64,000 nucleotides of DNA from Paenibacillus xylanexedens (GTDB lineage: Bacteria; Bacillota; Bacilli; Paenibacillales; Paenibacillaceae). The stretch lies in contig NZ_JAGIKV010000013.1 in the NCBI RefSeq assembly GCF_017874615.1, positions 1 to 64,000 on the forward strand, written 5' to 3'. A model generated the notes under the pieces. It made no database searches, was not told where the DNA came from, and worked only from the letters and a program-made list of their open reading frames with translations. Shown piece by piece: positions 43,930 to 52,296 of this stretch (position 1 is its first letter; each line of letters starts with the position of its first letter). The position numbers and the translations under genes are program-made.

Positions 43930-44349
43930 CTATTTTTTCCACAACTCTCGTATCTTTTCCCCTACAAATCTCGCAATCCCTTCTTCTCCGACCTCATGAG
44001 TTAAGACGGACCGACTCAAAACCAGATCAGCAGCTGGAATTTCCATGCCATCCAAATGACCATCCGATGACATAATAACCACATATTTGAATCCTGAGGA
44101 TTTAAGCTGTGCGGACAAGGAATTTAATGTCATTGACAATTCCGAATTAGCATAATGAAAAGCTGGATAAGTCATGATTCTCCCTTTGAAAGGAATTTCG
44201 ACCATATCCAGAAAATCTCTCAGCCGCTCCAACGCCTCGGTAGCTTCAACTGGCGACTGCTCACCGCTAAGAGCTGTGTATGGAATAAGGCATGTATCCA
44301 GATAGAGTTGCAGTTCAGCCCAGCTGTCTTGAGTCATCTCACTGAATTT
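43930..44349 (-). CDS. YpiF-like protein (DUF2487)
   Basis: About 139 residues, soluble, no recognised catalytic motif. It is identified by its place directly before qcrABC and by the N-terminus MKFSEMTQDSWAELQLYLDT, which fits the YpiF/DUF2487 family. Function unknown. The start at 44349 is TTG, with AGAGGGG about 10 bases upstream; the ATG at 44388 has no binding site. Confidence 0.75.
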   Translation of the reverse strand, partial: KFSEMTQDSWAELQLYLDTCLIPYTALSGEQSPVEATEALERLRDFLDMVEIPFKGRIMTYPAFHYANSELSMTLNSLSAQLKSSGFKYVVIMSSDGHLDGMEIPAADLVLSRSVLTHEVGEEGIARFVGEKIRELWKK

Positions 44350-44443
44350 CAATTCCCTATATCCCCTCTCTATCCATTTTATTCCCATATTATATATGAC
44401 TATATCTTATAAATCCAGACATTCATTTTGGAATTACACATAT

Positions 44444-44482
44444 CAAAAAAAGGAAACACGCATCTGCGCATTCCCTTTTATC
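44444..44482 (-). terminator. Terminator after the IDEAL-domain gene
   Basis: On the minus strand AAAGGGAATGCGCA and TGCGTGTTTCCTTT pair around GA, followed by TTTTG. Confidence 0.8.
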
Positions 44483-44505
44483 TCAGAAAGGAACTATTTT
44501 GCTAA

Positions 44506-44685
44506 TCAGTTTATGGTCCTCAGTTCATCCGTCAGACTCCGGAAAGCTACTTCGTCTCCGGTAGCTAACGCTTTATCGATTTCCAAATAGAGCTTCTCGC
44601 TGCGCTGTTTGCGAAGCGCTTCGTCCCAAACCATCTCAGCTGCCAGCCCCAACATGACTTCATACGTAACTTTCATTTTATCCAA
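44506..44685 (-). CDS. Small IDEAL-domain protein (YpiB C-terminus-like)
   Basis: A 59-residue protein. Residues 33-57 (LYLEIDKALATGDEVAFRSL and a few more) form the IDEAL domain, the short helical pair found at the C-terminus of B. subtilis YpiB and other Firmicute proteins. The N-terminal YpiB domain is missing, so this is a minimal stand-alone form in the ypiB position of the synteny block. The start is TTG at 44685, with GGAGG 9 bases upstream; the ATG at 44676 would be 18 bases from it. Function unknown; IDEAL domains act in protein contacts in some adaptors. Confidence 0.85.
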   Translation of the reverse strand: MDKMKVTYEVMLGLAAEMVWDEALRKQRSEKLYLEIDKALATGDEVAFRSLTDELRTIN

Positions 44686-44708
44686 TAGGATGCACCTCCA
44701 AAACGGAT

Positions 44709-45215
44709 TTAAGAGCTCCTATATTCTTTTCCTTTGGTAACATAACCCAGTGAAGTTCTGGACATCCGCTCCAGATCGGCATCAGTCAGCTCACGTATCA
44801 CTTTGGCAGGTGTCCCCAAAGCAAGAGTATAGGGCGGAATTTTACTATTCTCAGTAACAACAGAACCGGCTCCAATCAGCGTATATTCGCCAATATCGGC
44901 TCCATTCAGCAGAATGGCTCCCATGCCGATTAATGATCCTGTTCCAATACAACAACCATGAATGATCGCTGTATGTCCTACTGAGACATCATCTCCCACA
45001 ATCAAAGGTTGATCAGTATTGACATGCCCGACAACGTTATCTTGAATATTACAGCGCTTTCCAATGATAATAGGAGCCAAATCAGCCCGCAGGACTGCAT
45101 TGAACCAGACGGAAGACTCTTCTCCCATTCTCAAATCACCGATCAGTTTTGCACCTTCAGCCATATATACCGAAGGGTGTAACTGAGGTTGTAGACCTTT
45201 GTATGGAATTATCAT
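44709..45215 (-). CDS. Gamma-carbonic anhydrase family protein (hexapeptide repeat)
   Basis: About 168 residues forming a left-handed beta-helix, with repeats such as IGKRCNIQDNVVGHV, VGHTAIIHGCCIG and LIGMGAILLNGADIG. Three His in GHVNTDQ, GHTAIIHG and nearby fit the metal site of gamma carbonic anhydrases (YrdA/PaaY type). Actual activity is uncertain. AAGGAG 8 bases before 45215 sets the start rather than the GTG at 45224. Confidence 0.88.
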   Translation of the reverse strand: MIIPYKGLQPQLHPSVYMAEGAKLIGDLRMGEESSVWFNAVLRADLAPIIIGKRCNIQDNVVGHVNTDQPLIVGDDVSVGHTAIIHGCCIGTGSLIGMGAILLNGADIGEYTLIGAGSVVTENSKIPPYTLALGTPAKVIRELTDADLERMSRTSLGYVTKGKEYRSS

Positions 45216-45259
45216 TATTATCACTCCTTAATTTGGGAGTGATTTTAGCAACTTGTCCT

Positions 45260-46378
45260 TCACTTGTCAAACATAATAGGCGTAATGTCTCCTGAGATGG
45301 AGCGACAGGATGCAGCAAGACGTGTGCCCCAGGCTGTCATTTGTATAGTCCTGCCTTCCTCATGTTCCCCAATACGGACCATGCCAAGATGCAACATCAT
45401 TTTAATAATTCTGTTATCATAGATGGCCTCGGCTGTATCATAGTAAAACGGCTGAATGAACGGCCCGATCTTACGAAACAGCGACTCGGCGGTTGACCAT
45501 TCTTGGGCACATTCGCCTGTCCAATACACAATAGAGGACAGATTGGGAATAGCACCTTTATACAATCTTAACCAAAACCTAAATAGCTGTATCATTTCGG
45601 CTGTTTTCTCAGCCCCCAGCTTATCTTCTCCAGCTGGTGATAACTTCAGCGTGCCTTGCTCCTCACGAACCAGCCGATGGTGAAATGTATAGTCGTATAG
45701 AAGTGCGAAACGATCCGGGTAATCCTTGAAGGAGCGGCCATATCCGAATCTCCATCCACCTTTGCCCACCAATTCCTCACTAATGTGCAGATGCTCCATA
45801 ATTTGCTGTTGAGAGCGACGGTACATCATGCCTTCAGCGTTAAGAGCAATTTCGTGCTGCTGGACATACTGCAGGAACAACTTGAGATCATCCGCTAAGA
45901 GATGATACTCATCCCGATACATGGGTGGTTCCGTTGTTTGGGTGATCCCTGCTCGCAGATGTGTGGATAACACATCCCTGAATCTTAATTTCAGATCCTG
46001 GGGTACCTGATACAAATACCTGGTCTGCTGCGTTGTCCCATTGAACAACCATCCACTCTTATTGAAGCGAACGATGAGATCACGTGGACTGGCGCCAGCC
46101 TCACTCTCCTTTTTGTCCATCGATTGACGGGCTATGGCAATGAGTTCTTCCATACCATAATACTGGCGAGGATCAAACAACAAGTTGTTCAAAAAGCGCT
46201 GATCTGCTTGATTCAGTTGACGTACCTGCTGCTCAAAAAAGGGTCTGCTGCCCAATGTAGTGAGAATACTCTGGATGAGTTCATGTTTGGAATTGGGCTT
46301 GCATTCACATTGGTAATAGTCTGCTATTCGATTAAGCTGGCCAATATCGGCAAAAGTAAGCATATCCGCTAGATTCAT
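45260..46378 (-). CDS. Protein of unknown function with winged-helix-like segments
   Basis: A 372-residue soluble protein. The N-terminus (TFADIGQLNRIADYYQCECK, then SKHELIQSILTTL) looks like a small helical SAP-like module. The middle has several helix-turn-helix-like stretches (QQIMEHLHISEELVGKGGWR; HHRLVREEQGTLKLSPAGED), and the C-terminus (MMLHLGMVRIGEHEEGRTIQ) resembles a winged helix. No catalytic motif is visible. It may bind nucleic acid, but this is only a structural impression. It lies 35 bases upstream of the carbonic-anhydrase gene, in the same direction. Confidence 0.7.
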   Translation of the reverse strand: MNLADMLTFADIGQLNRIADYYQCECKPNSKHELIQSILTTLGSRPFFEQQVRQLNQADQRFLNNLLFDPRQYYGMEELIAIARQSMDKKESEAGASPRDLIVRFNKSGWLFNGTTQQTRYLYQVPQDLKLRFRDVLSTHLRAGITQTTEPPMYRDEYHLLADDLKLFLQYVQQHEIALNAEGMMYRRSQQQIMEHLHISEELVGKGGWRFGYGRSFKDYPDRFALLYDYTFHHRLVREEQGTLKLSPAGEDKLGAEKTAEMIQLFRFWLRLYKGAIPNLSSIVYWTGECAQEWSTAESLFRKIGPFIQPFYYDTAEAIYDNRIIKMMLHLGMVRIGEHEEGRTIQMTAWGTRLAASCRSISGDITPIMFDK

Positions 46379-46587
46379 GGGTCCATCGCCTCGCCCGTTA
46401 ACTACTTCGACTACTGATTCGAAGCCTGAAATAGTTTGGTTTTGTAAACATCGTTGACGGAATTCCCATAATCTAAACCTCTTTTTGGAAATCTTTTATG
46501 TTTTAAACCATACTATGCCGCGAGTTGGTCAATCAGAAGAAAAATGAGAGGTTTGAAATCATATACAGTCTTTATTTCCCCATAAAA

Positions 46588-46627
46588 CGCAAAAAAAACA
46601 ACCCAAGTTGGATTACTCAGGTTGTTT
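46588..46627 (-). terminator. Terminator overlapping the end of the phosphatase gene
   Basis: On the minus strand ACAACCTGAGT and ACTTGGGTTGT pair, followed by TTTTTTTTG. The 5' arm includes the last codons and stop of the gene at 46613. Confidence 0.85.
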
Positions 46628-47212
46628 CGCTGTGTCCAAAGACAGATGTCGTGTGCAATTATACAACAGCGGACTCCAGTCATCACGTTCCTTTTCCAGG
46701 ATCGTCAGTGACAGGTTTCCAATCCGTTCTGTATACCGATCTTTAAACAAAGCTGTTAACAGGTTGGCTAAGAAAGCTCCGTGAGTGACAATGAGTACGT
46801 TTTGGTCCGGATAGGCAGACCATAGATCTTCCAGAAACGCCAGTGCACGAATCTGGATATCCGCTATCTGCTCCTGTCCCAAGTCCAATGTCTCCCAGGC
46901 TTGGCCCCAACGGGCAACCCGTTCTTCTGAAGTCAGACCTTCAATCTGACCAAAAGCCCTTTCTTTCAACCGTGCGTCCGGCTCAAGCAAAGGTACATTC
47001 AACAGCTTGGAGATAATCTCCCCTGTTTCCTGTGCCCGCGATAATCCACTTGTGATGATATAGTCCCATTGGTATTCTTCCGTCAGCAGACGTCTTCCCA
47101 GGCGCTGTGCCTGTTCACGACCTTCTCCATTCAGAGGAATATCCGTCTGGCCCTGTATACGGCCCGCCGCATTCCAGTCTGTAAGACCGTGACGAATAAG
47201 CCCGATTCGCAC
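46613..47212 (-). CDS. Histidine phosphatase family protein
   Basis: A 199-residue phosphoglycerate-mutase-like phosphatase with the catalytic RHG motif in GLIRHGLTDWN (about residues 4-14), a second Arg in SGLSRAQETGEI and a second catalytic His in VLIVTHGAFL. Substrate is not evident; such proteins include broad phosphatases and cobalamin/phosphoglycerate-related enzymes. The start is GTG, preceded by GAGGG. Confidence 0.9.
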   Translation of the reverse strand: MRIGLIRHGLTDWNAAGRIQGQTDIPLNGEGREQAQRLGRRLLTEEYQWDYIITSGLSRAQETGEIISKLLNVPLLEPDARLKERAFGQIEGLTSEERVARWGQAWETLDLGQEQIADIQIRALAFLEDLWSAYPDQNVLIVTHGAFLANLLTALFKDRYTERIGNLSLTILEKERDDWSPLLYNCTRHLSLDTAKQPE

Positions 47213-47255
47213 TTACATCCCTCATTTCTCCACACGGCGAACGAAAGGTTATTAC

Positions 47256-47891
47256 CTATGCACTCGCACCTTGTTTGCGTTTATTCGTTGTTCGATGCAT
47301 ACGTCCTAGAGAAAATAACGCCATTCCTATTGCAAGTAAAGAGAGGGCCATCCAATACTGCGGATAAGCAGGTCCCATGCTCACAACAAAAGGTTCTATA
47401 ATACTTCCTCTGTCCGCTCCAGTCATGTTGTACTGATACATTCCAGAGGACGATGGTCCGCTTCCGGCAACCCCTGTCTCCAGGATACCCGTAGTAACAA
47501 CTTTGGTTTGCTCAGATTCTGATACGTCTGGCTTAAACATTGCCATATACAGAAAGCTGCATAAAAAAATAGCCAGGAACGCGGCAATCCACAAAGACAT
47601 ATGCTTGCGGATCACAGCAGAGAAACGATTAACCTTTACCTCTTCCGGCAGTAACCATGGAGACTCCGCGTAGATCCGGTCCATAACGTTACGGTTCACT
47701 CTCTCTGCTTGTTGTTCTGTCACTGGAACCGGAATGCTGTGCAGCAAGATCTGAGCTTCTTCCCAGACCTCAAACTGCTCGGAGCACTCTTCACAACCAG
47801 CGAGATGAGCATGAAATGCAATCCGCTGAGGATGAGTTTCCGGCAAGTCCCAGACCAGTGCAAACAGTTCCTGGGCTTCATTGCAATTCAT
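47256..47891 (-). CDS. Zinc-binding anti-sigma factor
   Basis: 211 residues. The N-terminal anti-sigma domain carries the ZAS motif HLAGCEEC preceded by His (FHAHLAGCEECSEQF). A first membrane helix lies at about 95-117 (SLWIAAFLAIFLCSFLYMAM), followed by an outside loop, and a second near the C-terminus (YWMALSLLAIGMALFSLG). It would hold the ECF sigma factor inactive at the membrane until a signal arrives. The ATG overlaps the sigma stop by 4 bases. Confidence 0.88.
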   Translation of the reverse strand: MNCNEAQELFALVWDLPETHPQRIAFHAHLAGCEECSEQFEVWEEAQILLHSIPVPVTEQQAERVNRNVMDRIYAESPWLLPEEVKVNRFSAVIRKHMSLWIAAFLAIFLCSFLYMAMFKPDVSESEQTKVVTTGILETGVAGSGPSSSGMYQYNMTGADRGSIIEPFVVSMGPAYPQYWMALSLLAIGMALFSLGRMHRTTNKRKQGASA

Positions 47892-48481
47892 CGGTTCTTC
47901 ATCCCTTCATATGGCTCGTACACCGGTTCGAAGAAATAAGGTTCCAATTGAGTTTTTACGCTTGATCTTGCTCTGAATAATAGCGATTTCACAGAACTGA
48001 CGCTCTGCCCAAGAATATTCGCAATCTCTTGGTAGTCTAGTTGATCATACTCACGGAGTATAATCGCAGAACGCTGCTTCTCCGGTAAATTGTTAATCGC
48101 ATCCCTAACCAGCATCACCCGCTCGCTGCGTAGTACAGCATACTCCGGTGTATTCTCCGAAGGAGCAACGGGTACAATCCCGCTCTCTTCAAGTGGGATA
48201 TTTCCGCTGCGCTGTTTGCGAAGCTCACTCAGTACCGTATTTCTCGCAATGGTGTATAACCAGGTTGAGAATGAGGCATCTACCTCACGGAAAGAGTTCA
48301 GACTGCGGAACGCCTTATAGAAAGTCTCAGAACAGAGATCTTCCGCAAGCAGCTCCATATTGGAACTTTTCAACATATGATATACGAAAGCCAGTATTTT
48401 ACGCTGATAACGACTCATCAGCTCGGAATATAACTCCAGGTTACCTTCCTTGATCTCTCGAATCAACTGGGAATCCGTCAT
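47888..48481 (-). CDS. ECF-type RNA polymerase sigma factor
   Basis: A 197-residue group 4 sigma factor. Region 2 runs from about YSELMSRYQRKILAFVYHML to SFSTWLYTIARNTVLSELRK. Region 4 is NLPEKQRSAIILREYDQLDY with the HTH IANILGQSVSSVKSLLFRAR. GGAGGGG 11 bases before 48481 sets the start; the longer frame adds 19 residues unlike the family. It is followed by its membrane anti-sigma factor. An ECF-like promoter about 310 bases upstream suggests autoregulation. Confidence 0.92.
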   Translation of the reverse strand: MTDSQLIREIKEGNLELYSELMSRYQRKILAFVYHMLKSSNMELLAEDLCSETFYKAFRSLNSFREVDASFSTWLYTIARNTVLSELRKQRSGNIPLEESGIVPVAPSENTPEYAVLRSERVMLVRDAINNLPEKQRSAIILREYDQLDYQEIANILGQSVSSVKSLLFRARSSVKTQLEPYFFEPVYEPYEGMKNR

Positions 48482-48800
48482 TTGAGTGCGACCCCTCCTC
48501 GCCCATCCATGTGCTTCTCCCCGTTCGACTCTATCCATGTATTACCGAACAGGCACAAAAAAGTTGCGGTTCTCACCGCATATAAAAAGCGTTCAGCGCC
48601 ATAGCTGGCCTTCCCGCCAAATTCCCCTATGTAATGGCAATTTCCCCAACGTTTCTACATTAACAGTATTTATTGTACAACGGTCTGCATCATCCTGGCA
48701 AATCCATTGGTATCCACAAAACCCGACCTGTCATTCATATGCGGTCATTTTCACGTTCATGACTTCATTTTGAGCCTTTTTGGTAACCCTTGCTTATATA
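48482..48800. other. Non-coding stretch upstream of the ECF sigma gene
   Basis: About 320 bases with no supported gene on either strand. It would be the 5' untranslated leader if the ECF-like promoter at 48801-48827 is used. No clear riboswitch or strong hairpin is seen. Confidence 0.5.
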
Positions 48801-48827
48801 GACGGACGATATACCGAAAAGGTTACA
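48801..48827 (-). promoter_or_regulatory. ECF-sigma-type promoter, possible autoregulation
   Basis: On the minus strand TGTAAC (48827-48822), a 17-base spacer and CGTC (48804-48801) resemble promoters of SigX/SigW-type factors. The -35 arm is also part of a GTAACC/GGTTAC inverted repeat with 48782-48788. Confidence 0.5.
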
Positions 48828-48928
48828 AAAATGTGATATTTATTTGATCTAAGGTATCCCTAAAAAAAAGAGTTATTATCCTGAATTACCGAAAGATATA
48901 ATTAATTCAAACAATTTTACTGAAAGTG

Positions 48929-48957
48929 TTGACAGAATGAAAACGTATACATATAAT
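48929..48957 (+). promoter_or_regulatory. Consensus SigA promoter of a small RNA, with internal cre site
   Basis: TTGACA (48929-48934), a 17-base spacer and TATAAT (48952-48957) are perfect matches. The spacer contains TGAAAACGTATACA (48938-48951), which fits the CcpA cre consensus TGWAANCGNTNWCA with one mismatch and fills the gap between the two elements. This is a layout expected for carbon-catabolite repression. Confidence 0.85.
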
Positions 48958-48962
48958 AAGGG

Positions 48963-49048
48963 TACAGTATGGTTTCTCTCCACTCCTATCCAATAACTGT
49001 ATTGCTCCACGTGAGCAATGGCCGCTTTTGTAAGCGGTCTTTTTTTTG
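48963..49048 (+). ncRNA. Candidate small regulatory RNA, about 85 nt
   Basis: It starts about 6 bases after a perfect -10 and ends in an intrinsic terminator (GGCCGCTT/AAGCGGTC around TTGT, then eight T, to 49047). In between are a stem TACAGT/ACTGTA (48963-48968 with 48996-49001) holding a 27-base loop rich in C and U (core TCTCTCCACTCCTATCC), and a hairpin ATTGCTC/GAGCAAT (49001-49019). There is no start codon with a binding site. The C/U loop is complementary to Shine-Dalgarno sequences, the usual seed of Gram-positive trans-acting sRNAs. Flanking genes lie on the other strand. Confidence 0.8.
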
Positions 49049-49150
49049 TCTTTAAAAAGATATTTATATGTTAATATTTATATATAACCTACATAAAACC
49101 CTCTTTGATCTGCGACTTAAAATCAAATAACAACTCCAATATAACCTCAC

Positions 49151-49175
49151 AAAAAAGAGGGCTTTCGCCCTCTTT
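49151..49175 (-). terminator. Terminator after tyrA (end of the aro-trp supraoperon)
   Basis: Perfect arms AAAGAGGGC and GCCCTCTTT around TTTC; on the minus strand it is followed by a run of T. Confidence 0.9.
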
Positions 49176-49181
49176 CTCGTC

Positions 49182-50276
49182 TTATATCCACACTTGATAG
49201 CCTAAGGAATCCAATAACGTCTTGGCTCGTTCCATATCTTCTTCCTGACGGAAAGACAGACGCATAATACCCGGCACATCCACCCGGTTTTCGATAATCT
49301 CCAAGTTGCTCAAGTTGATATCATTCGCCCCAAGCTCAGTTGCGATCTTACCGATCATACCCGGTGCATCCTGGACATCAGTATACAGATCAAATAACGG
49401 CGAAATCATGCCTTTGCGTCGTTCTGGTAATATACTGCGGAACTCGCGGGCCTGACGGAATGCCTCCTCTATACCTTCACCGTTCTTATGTTCCAGCATA
49501 TCCGTAAAGGCCGTCATCTGGCTATTCCAGTCCTTAAGCAAGCCCAGCAGTACATCACGGTTGCTAAGCAAGATATCTCTCCACACAATCGCGTCACTAG
49601 ACGCAATCCGGGTAATATCCCGGAAACCACCTGCAGCCAGCATTTTATACAGTGGATTCGACTCATTATATTCACGCACCTGATTCACCAGCGCAACAGC
49701 AATAACATGTGGGAGATGACTAATCGCCCCCACGATGTCATCGTGCAGCAGAGGCTCCACACGCACGATCTGTGCCCGCGTATACGCAAGCAGCTCAGAC
49801 AACCTGCTGTAGGCTTCCTCAGGTACATGTTCTGAAGGGGTTAAGACATAGTATGCATTCTCAAATAACACGGCTGAGGCCGCATCTACGCCTGCACGCT
49901 CCGACCCCGCCATAGGGTGACCACCAATGAAGTAAGCGTCAGTTAACCGCACATGCTCGGCACAAGCGGCAATGGAAGCTTTAGTGCTTCCTACGTCCGT
50001 GATGATACATCCTTTTTTCAATGGCAGCTTGGAGAGCTTTTCGAAATAGGATTCAAGCAAACCTACGGGAACGCACAAAAAAATAAAGTCGGCATCCTCT
50101 ACCGCTTCTTCCAGAGAGAGCGTAGCATCATCCACTACACCGCTCGCTATGTACTTGTCCTTCAGTTCATCCAAGTGGGCGTAGCCCATCACGGTTACAT
50201 CTGGCTTGCCTTTGAAGCAGAGCGCCAGTGAACCGCCGATGAGTCCTACACCAATCATTGCAATTTTTAGTTTCAT
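49182..50276 (-). CDS. tyrA: Prephenate dehydrogenase
   Basis: NAD-dependent oxidative decarboxylation of prephenate to hydroxyphenylpyruvate for tyrosine. The 364 residues have Rossmann IAMIGVGLIGGSLALCF, FLCVPVG, IITDVGSTKASI, GGHPMAGSERAGVDAA, and a C-terminal ACT domain (DAPGMIGKIATELGANDINL) for feedback control. It is the last gene of the supraoperon here. aroE (EPSP synthase), which follows in B. subtilis, is absent. Confidence 0.96.
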   Translation of the reverse strand: MKLKIAMIGVGLIGGSLALCFKGKPDVTVMGYAHLDELKDKYIASGVVDDATLSLEEAVEDADFIFLCVPVGLLESYFEKLSKLPLKKGCIITDVGSTKASIAACAEHVRLTDAYFIGGHPMAGSERAGVDAASAVLFENAYYVLTPSEHVPEEAYSRLSELLAYTRAQIVRVEPLLHDDIVGAISHLPHVIAVALVNQVREYNESNPLYKMLAAGGFRDITRIASSDAIVWRDILLSNRDVLLGLLKDWNSQMTAFTDMLEHKNGEGIEEAFRQAREFRSILPERRKGMISPLFDLYTDVQDAPGMIGKIATELGANDINLSNLEIIENRVDVPGIMRLSFRQEEDMERAKTLLDSLGYQVWI

Positions 50277-50302
50277 GGGTCCTCACTCTTTCATCGCCAG
50301 TA

Positions 50303-51403
50303 TTAAGGGCGTGCTACCGCCTTCTCAGCCAGCGTGTTCTCCAGTGCCGTGACAAATGCACGGTTCTGTTCTGATGTTCCGACGGACACACGAATGTAAG
50401 TTGGGTATACGTGGAATCCTGAGCGAACGATAATGCCTTGTTTGAGCAAGGATTGGAACGCAATTGCCGAAGGCATATTCAGGTCAACCATAATGAAATT
50501 ACCCTGTGAAGGGAAATACGACAATCCGAGCCGTGTAAATTCATTTTGCAGGTAATCCCGATCCGTTGCATTCCGCTTCAAACACTCTTGAACAAAATCC
50601 TGATCCAGTAGTGCAGCTTTTGCCGCAACCTGTCCAAAACGGGAGGTGTTAAACGGTTCACGTACACGGTTAATCAAATCAATAATTTCGGGACTTGCAA
50701 TACCATATCCGATCCGAAGCGAAGCCAAACCGTAAATTTTGGAGAATGTCCGCAGGATGACCAAGTTCGGATACCGTTCGATCAATGGTATACTTTGCGG
50801 GTATGCTTCATCGGTTACGAATTCATAATAAGCTTCGTCCAGTATGACCATCACATGAGCAGGCACACGGTCCATAAAGGCTGTAAGTTCCTGCTCGGAG
50901 ATAATCGTACCTGTCGGATTATTTGGATTACACACCCATACTGCTTTGGTTTTGTCGTTAATTTGCGCGAGCATCGCGCTCAGATCATGCGTGCCATCTT
51001 TCAGAGGCACTTCGATGGACACGGCACCCTCAATATCTGCATTGCTTTTATATACAGAAAATGTCTGATCTGCCATGATGGTCTCGTCACCCGGCAAGAA
51101 GAACGCTCTCGTGATCAAAGCAATAATCTCATCGGAACCACAACCAAATATTAAGTTGTTCCGTTCAACGCCAAGATGCTTGGCAAGAACTCCAGTTAAC
51201 TCAACCGAGCTGCCGTCTGGGTATATGCTTATATTCGTCATTTCTCTCGTAATGGCTTCCAGGGCGGCAGGAGAACTGCCGTACGGGTTTTCGTTGGAGG
51301 CCAGCTTGATGACTTGTTCAAGCCCCAGTTCACGTTTCACTTCTTCAATCGGTTTGCCCGGCTGGTACACAGGCAGATTGACAATCTGGGATTTCGGTTT
51401 CAA
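50303..51403 (-). CDS. hisC: Histidinol-phosphate / aromatic aminotransferase
   Basis: A 366-residue PLP enzyme. KLASNENPYGSSPAA, VCNPNNPTGTIIS, ILDEAYYEF and the Schiff-base Lys in RTFSKIYGLASLRIGYG are clear. In this locus it serves both histidine synthesis and the last transamination to phenylalanine and tyrosine. The start is TTG, with AGGAGG 8 bases upstream. Confidence 0.95.
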   Translation of the reverse strand: MKPKSQIVNLPVYQPGKPIEEVKRELGLEQVIKLASNENPYGSSPAALEAITREMTNISIYPDGSSVELTGVLAKHLGVERNNLIFGCGSDEIIALITRAFFLPGDETIMADQTFSVYKSNADIEGAVSIEVPLKDGTHDLSAMLAQINDKTKAVWVCNPNNPTGTIISEQELTAFMDRVPAHVMVILDEAYYEFVTDEAYPQSIPLIERYPNLVILRTFSKIYGLASLRIGYGIASPEIIDLINRVREPFNTSRFGQVAAKAALLDQDFVQECLKRNATDRDYLQNEFTRLGLSYFPSQGNFIMVDLNMPSAIAFQSLLKQGIIVRSGFHVYPTYIRVSVGTSEQNRAFVTALENTLAEKAVARP

Positions 51404-51466
51404 CCCGACCGCCTCCTGTTATTGAAATAATGTTAGACACGAATCAGCGTGCACCTTACGTGTCCA

Positions 51467-51491
51467 AAAGATGTCCTTTCAGGACATCTCT
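51467..51491 (-). terminator. Hairpin between trpA and hisC
   Basis: Perfect 9-bp arms AGATGTCCT and AGGACATCT around three bases (51469-51489). On the minus strand it is followed by TTTTGG. It touches the trpA stop and may terminate or stabilise the trp transcript before hisC. Confidence 0.65.
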
Positions 51492-52296
51492 ATCCCTTTA
51501 ATTGTGCCACAAAGTTGCGAATTTGCAACAGTCCCGCTGCACGCGTATCCGGATTTTCAAGCAGAGGAATCGCATCTTCCACTTGACGAACAATGGCACT
51601 ACCTACAACAACGCCATCGCAGATACGGGAGAAATGTGCCACCTGCTCATGACTGGAGATACCAAAACCTACCGCTACAGGGAGGTCTGTCAGACTTTTC
51701 ACCGTCTCAATGAAGCTCTCTACGCCATCAAAGAAAGAAGCTCTCTCTCCGGTTACCCCAAGGGATGATACACAATAGATAAAGCCACTCGCTCCCGTTA
51801 CAATCCGCTCAATTCGAGCATTAGATGTAGGTGCAACAAGCGGCACCAGATGCACACCAGCACGATTTGCGCGTTCTCGCATCTCTTCCGCTTCCTCAAT
51901 CGGCAGGTCCGGAATGATCATGCCACTAATATCGTGTTTGACCAATTCATCAAAGAATACATCCAGTCCTGTCTGCAATACCGGATTATAATAGGTGAAC
52001 AGTACAAACGGCAGTTTCACACCTGCCTTACGAGCTTTTGCAGCGGTTTCCATAACAGTACGAATGGTAACCTGGCTTTTCAGCGCACGTTCGGAAGCGC
52101 GCTGAATGACGGGGCCATCTGCAAGCGGATCGGAATAGGGAACACCCAGTTCCAAAATATCCGCTCCAGCCTGTTCAAGCTCCTTGATGATATCAATCGT
52201 TGTGTCCACATCCGGGTCTCCCACGGTTAAAAATGGAATAAGTGCCGTACGATTCTGTTCCTTCAATTGCTGGAAGGTCTGGTCCATCAGATTCAT
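51490..52296 (-). CDS. trpA: Tryptophan synthase alpha subunit
   Basis: Cleaves indole-3-glycerol phosphate to indole. The 268-residue TIM barrel has the catalytic Glu in [20 protein letters not shown] and Asp in [14 protein letters not shown], and phosphate-site [10 protein letters not shown]. Overlaps trpB by 4 bases. Confidence 0.97.
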   Translation of the reverse strand: MNLMDQTFQQLKEQNRTALIPFLTVGDPDVDTTIDIIKELEQAGADILELGVPYSDPLADGPVIQRASERALKSQVTIRTVMETAAKARKAGVKLPFVLFTYYNPVLQTGLDVFFDELVKHDISGMIIPDLPIEEAEEMRERANRAGVHLVPLVAPTSNARIERIVTGASGFIYCVSSLGVTGERASFFDGVESFIETVKSLTDLPVAVGFGISSHEQVAHFSRICDGVVVGSAIVRQVEDAIPLLENPDTRAAGLLQIRNFVAQLKG

